The translations under genes were made by a program, and so were the position numbers. From positions 62,001 to 126,000 of the forward strand of contig JAZGUH010000322.1 in the NCBI GenBank assembly GCA_037893225.1: a DNA stretch of 64,000 bases. Direction: 5' to 3'. The notes beneath the pieces were generated by a model. The model saw nothing but the letters and a program-made list of their open reading frames with translations. It searched no databases and was not told the origin of the DNA. Shown one piece after another: positions 1-12,800 of the stretch (position 1 is the stretch's first letter; each line of letters opens with the position of its first letter). This DNA is from Hippasteria phrygiana (taxonomy: Eukaryota > Echinodermata > Asteroidea > Valvatida > Goniasteridae).

Positions 1-548
1 CAGGTGTGTATACAAATGCAGTTATTATTCAGGATGTACTCACGTATTGCACCTAACTGTTCCAAGTAAGTTTTTACGTTCTATTTTCAAGATGATGGAA
101 GTCAGTGATGTATGACCAGATAAATGCATCCAAGATATCAATAGAAAGCTTGTTTATACCCCTAGTTTATGATAAAACTATAACTAATGGCCATTATGCT
201 TGGTCTTATTTTTTGTTTGTGGGGGACTTTTTTTGGGGGGGGGGGAGACCCTGTATAACCCACTTGTCCATCAAGCTTACTGGGGTCAGCTGGCCAATTT
301 GAGTTTCATTGGGTATTCAGTGGGTATACTCCATGTATACGTTAGAAGAATTTTTGGATTATTTTTCAGATTTCACACAAAAGAGTGAATCAATTAAATA
401 ACCATCGCTTTTGTGAAAATCTAAAGTGGCAAGATGTTTTTATATAAAAAAACCTCCAACTTTAACCAGGAGTAAATGGGTACAAGTATATGGGGGCTGA
501 GGTTTCAGGAATGACTGATGAGCAGGGGTAATAATGGTGTACCCATTT
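1..548. other. DAGL intron, no further exon seen
   Basis: Intronic DNA after exon 12. It has a G-run near 234-245 and a SINE-like fragment at 468-545. I looked on the minus strand for the conserved C-terminal LTDHMPDIL-type segment and did not see it. Confidence 0.6.
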
Positions 549-550
549 AC
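468..550. repeat. SINE-like fragment with small inverted repeat, next to DAGL exon 12 donor
   Basis: The GCTGAGGTTTCAGGAA and GAGCAGGGGTAATAAT words also occur at 54140-54190, and a related piece is in the element at 30389-30611. GTAAATGGGTAC at 473-484 is inverted at 539-550. The second arm is the first bases of the intron after exon 12. Confidence 0.6.
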
Positions 551-828
551 CTTGAAGGCCTGACATCCTCTGTCACCCATAGTATGCACCCTGGCGGGTA
601 CAACTCGATCCTGCTGCCCGCCCATGTCTGCCCCCCTGCCCCGTTATTGCCCTCCGCAGGTGCCCCTGTGTAGGTGGGGCGTGGCTTGGGGGCGGCCTGG
701 TTGTTGATCAGTGGCTGTCGACTCTCAGGATCTTCTGTGGGATGGTCATCGGCAGAGTCGGATGAACGGGGAAGGGTTTCAGGAAATCCGCAGAATGTCC
801 ACCAACAACCTCCGAGAAGGGTTTGGTA
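551..828 (-). CDS. DAGLB-like: DAGL exon 12 (YPPG region; 3' end uncertain)
   Basis: 278 nt, residues 522-613 plus two bases. It begins YQTLLGGCWWTFCGF after acceptor CATACCTAG, in line with YKILLHGLWYELFGG of DAGLB. A low-complexity linker rich in Pro, Ser, Gly and Asn follows, then RIELYPPG. The favoured donor at 551/550 (AAG then GTAAAT) adds CILWVTEDVRPS, in place of the usual RIIH motif after YPPG. An in-phase alternative donor at 590 would end the exon right after YPPG. The triad His (in the LTDHMPDIL region of human DAGLB) should be in a later exon off the left edge. Confidence 0.85.
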
Positions 829-3800
829 CTAGGTATGCAAGAAGGACATCGTTTTACTAATATTTTGAACTCCAATACATCAACATAGAAGATAATAGCT
901 ACAGTGATACTGAAAATGAGTTAAAGACTAGGTACTATATTCTGAAATGGCCTACCTTTGGCCTGTCCGATCTCTTGACAATATTTATCATTCTTGATTT
1001 CAGCTCATCCAAAGTACCCAAGCCTAGTCTGGATAAATAAGACAGCATAATTATGTAAGGAAAAAAAATAGATAATCTATACAGTGTCAGCTGTCTGTTG
1101 GAGCCTTGAAGTACACACATTGAAGGATGTTTGACGACTGTACACAGACCATTTTTATGGACTTGCTTAACAGGACATCTTGCTAAGCCAAGTTTTCTGC
1201 AATGTATGGGAATCAGTTTGTGGAAGTGCCGTGGCCTAGTACTAGGTTTGGAGCATTGAATTCGGGAAATTCTGCAAGTTGTGGGTTCGAGCCCAGTCCT
1301 GGGCTATAGCACTTCTACGCCTAATATGGGTAGAGGCATTATTAATGCCTCGCACCATCCCGACCCTATTCATACTGTGAAGAGATCAGATTATCTTGTC
1401 TTGTTTCAGTGTGAGGGGCTGGTTCTTCCACACTTTCCTCTGTAGCCCACACCTCGAGTGGCCCTTAGCCTTGTGAAGGGCGACTTGCATAAAAAACACA
1501 AAAAATTAGCTGCATATAGCGCATGCAATTTTAGTTGGTTACCTATTTTGGAGCTCGGGAAGTCTATGTACTTCTCAGCTTTACAAAATCCACCCCTGGT
1601 GTCTTCATGAATTTGATAAAATGTCCTTACCTTGGCACAAGATCCTCCCCTAGCAAAACGGATGTCACAAAATCAGACGTGTAGATTACTCCCTGTGCAC
1701 TATGGTAGGGAAAGGAAATTAGATCAATTACTACACACACACAGACCATTCTGGGGGTTTAAAGGGGTCTGAAAATGGGGATAATTGCTTGGGTATCTAT
1801 TGAAGATTTGTCCTCTATTATAGATCTGGACTCAGGAAAATGTATAAGGGTGGCAGGGCTGGCAAACTAAAGTGAGGCTAACCCCACCACCTCTGTTGTA
1901 GCCCTCTACCTACAGTGGTTTTTTTGTACTGGGAAACTTCCATATTTAAACAAATGAGGGGCGGACGGATAAGAGATTAAGACAAAATGATGAAGGAACT
2001 TGAATGCGTTATGTTCTTCCAATTTCCGGAAATTTTGCCAAACACATTAAAAAAGGACTGATCTGCCTCCGTGGAGTTTAGAGTAAATGTCTTGTATTTA
2101 CCTGAGAAGTCCGCCGGGCGGTGAGAAGGCGTAGCACTTCAGCCCAGGCCAAGTATTGTACAATAGGACTGATAGTATGGTGCCAGTACCTGCACCCAAG
2201 CTGTGACCTGCTATCACTAGCTTATAATCCTGTAGAGGAACAAATACCAATCAAGATGGTTGATTGAAGTAAACCAACCAAAGTCCCGCCCGAGTAAGCC
2301 TGTGAATTGTTTTCCACAGGATCTCGGAAAGCAACGAGTATACAGTGCTTCATTCACTGTCAGAAAAGGGTCAAAATCTCCCTTCTAATTTACATCATCC
2401 CCGACGCAAATTCCATCTTCACACTGATTGTGCAGTACCCACTGCTATATTGGATTCGACTCAACCAGTTGACCCCTGGCAAGCTCGGTGGTCAAGTGGT
2501 TAAGACGTCTGCACTAGTAAGCAGGAAGTCGTGGGTTCGAGTCCCGCCCGAGTGAGCCTGTGAATTTTGTTTCTCACAGGCTCGGGAAATTTAAACCAAG
2601 AATCATTTGGAATGTTGATAAGACACAGGTTCATGCCATTACCTACCGGGGCTTTCTGGAAGGCTTTCTCCAGTATGTGTTCCCTCTCCAGTTTATCCCG
2701 GATGTATAGAGCCGTCTGTGCGATGCCTTTATGGGCATAGATTTCTTGTCCTTCCACGTCCAGTTTGACCGACTCTGCAGTGGCATCTGTCAGGGCATCC
2801 TGTTCAATTCAATTCGATTAAAATCGAATTAGAATCTCACTGGAATCTAATCTACATTTACAGACCATCTGTTTAACCCTAAAACCCTCCAGGGCATTTT
2901 TGATAGAACCCTACCAGACGCATCAGATTGCATACTTTGTCACACTGACTTGTGTGAAGAGTCCAGCAAAGTGGAGCTGTCAGCACAGATGCACTGTGTG
3001 CTGCGACTGGCAGGGTAAGGGTTAAGCTAGAGGAATTTTCCTTCCATTCTTTAATTTCTTTTACAAATGAATATTTAAAAAATGATATTAGGGGAGTGTT
3101 CTTCAGGAAAAAATAAAAAAATAAATCACTTGTATTTAAACTGAATTCAGATGACAAACCACAATGTTTCATTAAATAGTGCAGGCTTTCAAGCAGACCC
3201 AGGTGAAAAAGTAGGAGAATAGTAGGACCAAGATTAAACAAAAAACAGAAACAAAAAACAGGACCAAAGTAGGACATTGGAGGACAAATCACAAACCTCA
3301 TTTGGCATGTTCTGTACTCACAACACCTGCGCTCCATCCTCAAGTAAGCTCTTGGCAGAGCCAGATTAGGCACTGTGCCTCTTCCAGTTGATGCTACCTC
3401 CAGCCGTACTCGACTCGAGACGTTGTGAATAATGGTTTTTAAATGCTTGAAATTCTTCTCTGCCATCCAGCCCGATCCTAGGGCCTATGACAAATTTAGG
3501 GGCCTACAAAAAATTGCGGGGGCTACGAAAATGCCTTAGTACAGTATGCCATATAAACCCAAACCCACATACGCACCGACACAAGCAAGAAAAGTTTTTT
3601 AAAGATTTTGCCGTCGCCTTCTGAATTTTTAGATTTGAGGAAGCTTTAAATTAGCTAGTAGATACATGTAGCTGACCCCTGACTGCAAACCTCAATACGT
3701 GTATACACTGTGTGAGGCCCCAGTGCTTTCCAGCATTATGAAATTGATGTTGCCATGCCTAGGGGTGCGGAGGGCCTACGAAACACTTAATCCGGCCCTG

Positions 3801-6800
3801 GCTCTTGGTAGTAAAGTTGCAGTACTCCTCCACCCAAGCCCTTCACTATGTGATTTTCATATCACAGTGTGTGACACGGTTAGGAAAAATATTCAACGAG
3901 ACTTCATTTCTCAGAGTTCTGGGACCAAAAAATAGAAAAAATATAGGAATTTCAAGAAAAAGTAAGAAAAGTAGGAGCAAGATAAAACAATTAGGAAAGA
4001 GTAGGAAACGTAGGAATACGTGAAGGCCTGATTATCAGTAGCGCACCCAAGGGGGGGGGGGGGGGGCCCTCGGGGAGCTTGAGCCCCCCCCAAGAGTTTG
4101 TCAATTTTGTTAAATTCTTTTTAGTCCTAGGAATTGACCGTGGTGATAATGTGGCCTATTTCCGAGTAGTATAATGGGGGTTTAAATGGCACCACCAACA
4201 TCGAAAGAGTCCATACAGCCCCCCCCCTTTTCAAAATTAATTTCCGGGGCAAAAAATCTGGGGCAACATTTTTTTTTAAATGTCAACATTCTTAAAAAAA
4301 CAATTGGTGAGCCCCCCTCCCCCCCAAAGTCAAATCCTGGGTACGCCACTGCTGATGATGGTGTTTACACTCACCTTAAATGACAATGATCCTCTGATTG
4401 TAACTACAACCGACTGGGTCTGATGGTCCAAGGCAACGAAAAATGGAATTTCAAATACCTGCAATGAAATTGTCATATACTATGTACATTATACGGGTGG
4501 ATAACTCATAACAACGGCTGCTACAAAGCCACATAGTAACTATCACATGCACTGCATTCAGTCTCATTGGTAAGGATGTAATGAATTTAGATTTGAAAAT
4601 AGGTTTCGACGTTAACTCAAAATTAAGACTATACCAGAAAGGGCAGGGGTGAGATTGGCCAAAAATGAAAAATCCACGAAAAATCCATGAGGACCCCAGA
4701 TCAACATATAGTTTGTATTTGCCTAAAGGCACCCCCTTAAAATATCCGTTTTTATTGGTCTATATCCACTTTTACAGGTAAAAACACCTTTAGGACAACA
4801 CCTCAGGAATTCCAGATTGCAAAAGAGATTCTTTCAAAATTATGAAATCCTGACAAAAATTCATGAAATCAGGAAAAATCCTGACAAATCTCACCCCTGA
4901 TATAGACCTTCCTTCTGCAGAATTATACAGTAACAAAATCACAACCAAGGGAACAGTCCACATTTGGGCAGAATTAATTTTCGTTTTGCCAATGGGTAAA
5001 TTTCCTGAATTGATGTCACTTACTCTGTTATGAAAGCTGATATATACAATGTCCTCTGCATCCAACCCTGTGGTGTGTTTGATAGCAGCGGTGTCACAGT
5101 CACAACAATTATCTTTCTCGGTGCCATAATTCCCTCTTATGCATCCACAACACCTGAATGGAAACACATACAGAAAGTGGTTTTATGAAAGCAGTGGGTT
5201 CCAGCTTGAGAGCGACTCTGATCCTAAATTCTCCCAGATTGTACACGTGAGAAAACTATCACTGACTTCAATAACTCAGACTCAAACTTGAGTCCAACTC
5301 GAGTCAGAACTCCGACTTAGACTCGGGCTCAGATTTACTCCCACAGACTTGTCAGCAAGGTTTACCAATAACTATATAAAACAAATTTAATGTCAAATTT
5401 GATTTGCTTTTAACCCCTTGCCTCTGGCCTATTGATGGGGTGCTGGTATGCCAAGAATGGGGCTGTGCAGCCAAGCGTAAATGCAAACAATAGGCACCAC
5501 ACTGAATAGAGTGGTCATATTCGTGTGATTGAAAGCTTTGTTTGAAAAAGCTCTATCAATGAATTACACTCTCATTTAAGAATATAGTTGAAACATGAAT
5601 GGATTAAGTACACGCAGGAATGTGCCTACAGATGTCAACCAGCTAGGTAGTCTTTTTCAAACCGTGGCTATGGCTGTCGTCTGTATTCAAGACGTTAAGT
5701 CAATGACCCGTGACTTCAACTTGACTTTTTTTACAAGTCTGTTATTTGATATAGATTAAGTACAGATTAAGTATAGATTAAGGCATTCAATAACTGATTC
5801 TAAATAAATTCTTCAACTGTGCAAATTATTTTCTTTTACAAACTTTATTTAATTATTTGAGCCAAATGATGATCTTATTTTTTAACTCAACTCCCAAAGC
5901 CATCACCCAGCAAGCCTCGTACAGAACCCTAACCCCTAGGCATTTTTTACTAGGAAGTGTCCTCAACCCGTCAAAATCCAACACTGTGCAATATACCTAT
6001 GGCACATGTACAGTAATGGTGCCAAGGCACTACAGTCCTGAACCCATCAAAATTCAACACAGCCTGCTGTTGGAGTTTGTAAGGCTTGGGGTAGTTAGGG
6101 TTAAGACAGAAATGCAAAGTCCAATCCCACCACTAAGTTTGTGATTTTGTGTTTAGGAAAAGAAAAGAGAAAGAAATTCCCCGGAAGCATGTGACCTTTA
6201 CACCATACCATGGTACCAGATGTTAGATTTATAACAAAATATAAGGAATGTAATATGAATTGAAAACACTACACTTATCTACTTTGTCTAATAAGCCAGT
6301 TCGGTATCTCAAAGGTCAAAGGTTATTCGGGATAAAATTGCTGATGTAGTGTCACGCCATGTTATGTGAATGCCCGTTCTGATTGAATTTAAAACGTGCG
6401 TGTTGTGCGACCACCTTTTGCGTTCACACGCACGTTGGGTCACACGGGTCATTCAGGATAAAATGTCATTGTGCACATGCACGGTTGAAATACCGAACTG
6501 GCTTATTCTCTACAAGATAACAGCATGCACAACCACCACATATATGACCCGCTCTGCAAAAAGGGCACTTATGTTGCAAAATTTGAAAATAGTGTTTTAT
6601 ATATAGCTGGAAAGGCCATTTTATAAGCTTTCATATGGTATGTCTAAGGTCTCTAGCATTTTGCAATCACGAGATATTTGGAAATTTGCATGTTTGTTTT
6701 CAGGAATTTCTTGAAATGACTTAAGGAGAAACAAGCCATTTAAAAAAGCAAAAAGCAAAGCAATAGATGGAAGCACTCGACAAAAACACATTCTTTTTCC

Positions 6801-9800
6801 AACTTTATTCACTTAAATCAAAGATTTTGGTTATGAAATAGAATAATATAGGTATCAAAGATGCACAAAAATCCCTCCCTTCAAAATCACTTGTTTGAAG
6901 AATTTTCCACCCTCTTCACATTGAACGGCCTATAACTCGTAAAAGCATACAGCGACTTATGTGCACTTTTTGCAGAGTGGGTCACATTTGGTTAAATTCT
7001 ATCTAATTAATATAAAATAAAATAAATAAAATAAACATTTTTCCAATATACTCACATCGGCTGATCACTGATTTAAGGGGGAAAATGTGAAATAGCGAGA
7101 GCAGAAAAAAAGTCAGCATTCATCAATGAATAATGAATGTTATATTAATCAAAATGATTTAAGATGCAGATAGTCACTGACTGATTTCACAAACTTGTTA
7201 CAGATTTGTACTAAAATTTGCATTTTATGAGCAAATGTGCATGCCTGTCTGTCTCAACCGGCCTCATGACAATTACTATTTTATAGCCACACTTATGTCA
7301 CAACAACGCATTGAAATGAGCATTGACAATCAGTACTCGTGCTCATGTTAATCGTGTTATTTGTGACGTGTGCTATTTTTCACAACAGCACAATTATTCA
7401 TGCATTGAATTTCAAGCAGAAAACAGCTTTGTGTTGCCAACAGAATAATAAATAGCAAGCACGAATACTTTATTTCTTCCCCCTTGGAGAAGGGGCTAAT
7501 TCAGCTTAGATCCAACAATTTTGCTCCTTTTGGGGGTTAATGCAATTTACAGAAAACATTTAAAATTTTACAATTCTTCCTAAAGACTTAGCAAAAATTC
7601 CCCATATTTTTTTAAAATCTACACCTTCCAAAAATGGAAATTTTACAATAAAATTTACATATCTTTTTTTTTAAATGTGATTTAATCCAAAAATATGTCT
7701 TAATAAATTCCCAGGTCACTCATTGGAAAGTCTGAGGAAATAACTTCTACTTACATTCACCTATTTTAAACCTGATGGTCAGAAAGCAATGCATACTGTC
7801 TTTGAAAATATGCAGCTCTAAATTTCATAGCAAAACATAAAGCAAAATTAGATGTACGATTCTGCCAGAAACTCACAACGTAAAATAATAGGGAACCACA
7901 CTACATATCAAATTTTATCTAAAAATTTTAATCCACCAAAAAAGAATCACATCAATCAAGCAATATGCATTATATGCAAATTACCAGGGCACAAGTTCAC
8001 AGACCTACCAAGCATAGAAATTTACTTAGCACAGAAGACTCGGAATGTTTCCTTAACAAAAACAGTTTACCAGGCAAAATTTGACTTAGCACATAGCTAC
8101 ATTGTGAATGGCAAGGATGTGATTTCCGTGGACGTGATCTTGGAGCTAGAATGTGATCTTGACAGGGATTATCCTCTCAAAATCACATCTGAGACAGAAA
8201 TCACATCAAGGATTAAGTCATAAAACTCCAGGATCACATCCTGTGTTTATTCGCCGAGCCAAAATCACATCCACTGCCTGGTCAAGTAGCTGGAGAGTGG
8301 AAGTAATTTTGGCTAGGTGCTAACGTGTGATCTTGGAGTTTTATGATTTAATCCCGGATGGGACTTCAGGCTTGGATGTGATTTGGGTAGAATGGATGCG
8401 ACACTGGATAATCCCTTCCAAGATCGTATCCATGCAGACATTCTTTCCATTTTCAAAAGAAAATCGAATCCAGTCTATTAGGAGTCAAATATACAAAGAT
8501 ACAGTTTCTGCAGAGTGATAATTTTCTGCTTAGCAAATTAATGAATTCCTGCTTAAAGAGTAATGATTTAGGACCGAAATTCAAGACCAAGGCTACTATG
8601 ACACGACCAACTAACCTGCAATGACTGAAAAGTCTGCATGCTCCGCAGCACAAGTTGCTATAGAGAAACATCTTCCAACCATAGGCGCTGCTGGCAAAGC
8701 GGAGGTAGTGTAAGGCTAGAGGAACCTCCTCAATGGCCGGGCGGGAAGGAGCAGACAGACACGGTCCGCTGGGGCGCGTCAGGCTAGGCTGCTCCCCGTC
8801 ACGCATGAGTCGTTCCTGCTCCAGTTGCATGAGAATGAGACCGGCGATGATATCCGAAGGCACAATGTCCAGACCCTGGGGGAAAAAGGTTACCAAAAGT
8901 GCAAGTTCACATGAATGAATAAGCTAGTTCGGTATCTCAAAGGTCAAAGGTTATTCGGGATAAAAATCGCTGACGTAATGCACGCCATGTTACGCGAACG
9001 CCTATTCTGATTGAACTTAGCACGTGCGCGTTGTGCGACCACCTTTTGCGTTCACACGTGGGTCATTCGGGATAAAATGTCATTGTGCACATAATATGTG
9101 CAGTTGAAAAACCGAACTGGCTTATTAGGTAAAAGGAGGTCCTTTTTAAAACTTCTATTTTTAGATCATGCAAGGGAGAATTTTCCAAGATGTCCCCTTC
9201 TTTTTTTCAATATTACAGTGGAGTCTACAAAATTGATTCAAAAGATGTAATAGACCGACTGGAAGCAATATTATCCCATTCCTTCAACATCTGCATGGAT
9301 TTCTTTGTGAAAAAAAATGCGGTCTCCAAAGAGAAAGCTTACCAATAGTAATACATGCATACTCTTTAGAGATTCAGAGATCCTGCTATTCAGGGTCTAT
9401 AGCTCTGAAACTGGGATCATTTCTCGGGTATCTATTAAAGATTTCTCCTCTTTTGAGATCCGAGCCCAGGAAAACTCACAGTGGTAGGGCTAGCAACCTG
9501 AAATGTGGCCAACCCCACCATCTCTGTTGTGGCCCTTTACCTAAAGTGGCTTTTAGTCTTGTATTGGACGACTTCCATTAACCCTAACCTTCCCAAATCC
9601 TCAAAAATCCTCTTTGCAAAATGGAGGAATTTGGAGGATTGAGGGCACTTGGAAGTTGATGCATCGGAGGATTTTGCAGGATTGAGGTTACTAGGGGTTT
9701 TTGCCCCTGCAGGAATATGGAGGATCCAGGTTATCAGGCTCAATGTGATACATGAGGATTTTGGAGGATTGAGGTTACTAGGGGTATGCAAAAAACCCCT

Positions 9801-12800
9801 GGAGGATTTTGGAGGATTCAGGTTATATGGAGTTTTAACAATTTGAAATCAGAGGATGTTGGAGGATTCAGGTTACATGGGGGGAAAATGATGTAGGGAG
9901 TTAGGGTTAAATAGAGACTCACGTGGAAGAATTTGGAGAGGATGGCTGCAACTTCAGCATAGGCCACCTGGGAGTTAGCGTCCTTCCCTGCATAGCAACA
10001 CAGCAGCTTACACCTGCAGGAAAAATAATGTTAAGAGTTTCTAACTCAATCCACAGCTTCAATGTAGCAAAATCAATGTCAAGCATTTTACCCCTACATT
10101 TTCCCCCCCGAAATAAAGCTTTCAAGTTGTGGGTATTTGTGATGAAGGACCCACCCTGCATCTTTAACAAACAATTTTGGAAACCCATTGTAACTAAGAT
10201 AAATAAATTGGGTGACAGTTAAATAACTGGAAACTCAAACATGCCACAGATATTGTGATATGTTGAGCCAGATTAATCTTAGAACTCTCCAAAATCTAAC
10301 CAAAATCTAACATCTAGTTATGCACGGGGCTTGATGTCCCTTGAATTTCTATAAAGCACGTGTCATTGGGTTACTGCTCACTTTTGGATATTGTCGAATT
10401 AAAGACAGTTCCAAGCAAAAATTAATAGGTTTCCTGATCAATGGTACTTACCTTTGCTCCCACCTGAGCTGGGCAGCGGAATCTATAGTGTGCTCCCCCT
10501 GGTGATCTGCTGCCTCCAGCTCGTCGTCATGGTTCCAGGGATTAAAGAGGATCACTACGGCGACCATGACAGCAACAAAGAAGATCCAGCTGATGACGAC
10601 AAAGGCTTGTATGAGGTGCACGATACTGCGGTTACAGGTATCCTCTTTGACAAACTCCCACTCCTGAAACGTCCAGATGGCACCCAGGATGCTGAACACA
10701 ATCTCAACGAGGAAGACAAAAACTCGCACATACAGGAACTGTAACGAATAAAGATCGCATTATATAGCTACTATGCGAGGTGCAGTACCTCACAGATTTT
10801 GTCCAAGAACCTCGCAACCTTTCAGTGCCGAGGACACTGAACATCACAAGCAGGAGGGTAAAGACTTGCACATACAGAAACTATAAGGAATAATGACAGC
10901 TACAAAGTCTCAAAGATTTTGTTTGAGACCCTCACAAACTGTGGCTACCCTGGATAGTAAAGACAATCTTTAACCCCTTGAGTACGGTTATTTATAATAA
11001 GGTGCCGGGGCGGCTTGTGCAGCCAAGCGAAACCTACACAAGAGGCTTGTGCAGCCATGCGTAACATACACAATAATCCAACAATAGATTGAAAATGCAG
11101 AGAATGGCATACATACAGACGTCATCCGGCCTGGTGGTAATTATTATTATTTGTTTTAGCCTATAGGCGTAATCCGGCTTCAATGGGTTAAAAGAAGGTC
11201 AAACAAAAGAATAGATATCACATCACAATATAATTTCACTCATGTCTACACCAGGAGGGGCAGAGCCTCAATATTTTCTCTCGACTCAGATGGGAGTTTG
11301 AGTTCAAACGTTCACAAGTTTGTTATTTCATGTATACGTTGAATCCCATAAAGTATGAACACTGCCTGCAACTGCCAGCTCTACCAATGCTGCATCATGC
11401 CTTTAATTATAATTACGACTGTCATCATCATCATCATCATGCATTAACATACATAACACAAACCCTATTTGAAAAATTTGATCACCGTCAGGAATTCCAA
11501 AGATGTTTACAACATTCTTTTGTAGGGAAATTGTTTAGATTCTACAATAAATATGGAACGGTCTCAACATTATTTAGTGTACAACTATATTTTCTGAATT
11601 ATATAATTTGTATACATGAAGCAGCTGTTCTAAATGTATTTCACTTTGGAAAAATATAAGTGTCCCTTAGACGGACTTATATAATAACCTGGACACACAA
11701 TGCATCTATATACAGCTGTATGACAGCTGAAGCCATATTACAGTGACTACAGTACACAGTGATAACGTGTGCTATTGAGAACTAGTGTCTGGATGTAGGG
11801 AGACAAGACTATCAAAAGTATTGTTTTTGGCATGGACATATTGCGAGTCCAGGTTATTTATACATCTGTGGGTTCTTACCAGTGGTAAATGGCGTCTCGG
11901 TGTTGTATTTAATATTGACCCCTGAGCGCTTAGGTACACGATGATGAATTCCAGCAGAAGAGTTAATATTAGGATGGTGATCAGACCAATCAGGTAAGCC
12001 CGCAGAAGATCCTGCCCCAGACAATCCAGGAAGGAAACCCGAGATGAGTACACAACAAAGACGACAGTTAACCTGTGGGATGAGAGTAATGAAGAATGTT
12101 TCAACAACGGACCATTAATTAATGCATATACAGAGAGAGTAAAAAAAAAAGTATACCGAAATTGAACACTAGATATATCCCACATCAGTGTTGTAGTCGA
12201 GACCATTTCAAGACCAGACACAAGACCAGACACAAGACCAGGCACAAGACCATTCACAAGACCAGCTTGTAACAGGCACAAGTAACAAGCATAAACCATG
12301 ACAAAGGAATGCTTTTGTTACAGTTCATTTGAATAGCTTAAGACTTGGATTAAGACTGCTGGTCTTGTGCTGGTCTTGTGCTGGTCTTGCAGGGTCTTGT
12401 GATGGTCTTGACTACAACACTGTCCCACATTAATCAAACTGAAGTCACCAAATTGGTATCATTATGTAGCCAAGGGTCTTCTCTTTAACATGATAGGTTA
12501 CTCGCCCAGCACAGTTCACCGTTTATTGACCTTGAAGCATTTTGCGCAAAACCTGTAAAAAAAAATCCCCATCCAAGTTTTTGTAGGATTAAAAGATGTT
12601 GACAGATGATGAATGTGGGTGAACACATGCATGGGTATCTATATCTGTATGCTACTGCACACAACTGCCGTGGGTGCACACACGAGTCAACATCACACAA
12701 TCCTACAGAACCTTGGACACAGACATTTTTTACTTGTTTTGCAGAAACACCTCATTCTCAGTAATCCGTAACCTGAAACAAGTAATTTTTTTGTGTGGGC

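Noticed and set aside
551..590. Loss of the catalytic His in DAGL (Trp in place of His after YPPG)
   Set aside because: The triad His of DAGLs is in the later LTDHMPDIL-type segment, beyond this window, so the change after YPPG does not show loss of activity.
2879..3466. 195-codon open frame on the minus strand
   Set aside because: It overlaps a MITE and low-complexity sequence, has no recognisable domain, and lies in a DAGL intron.
10454..10744. 96-codon plus-strand open frame
   Set aside because: Antisense shadow of DAGL exon 3, whose minus-strand reading matches the family.
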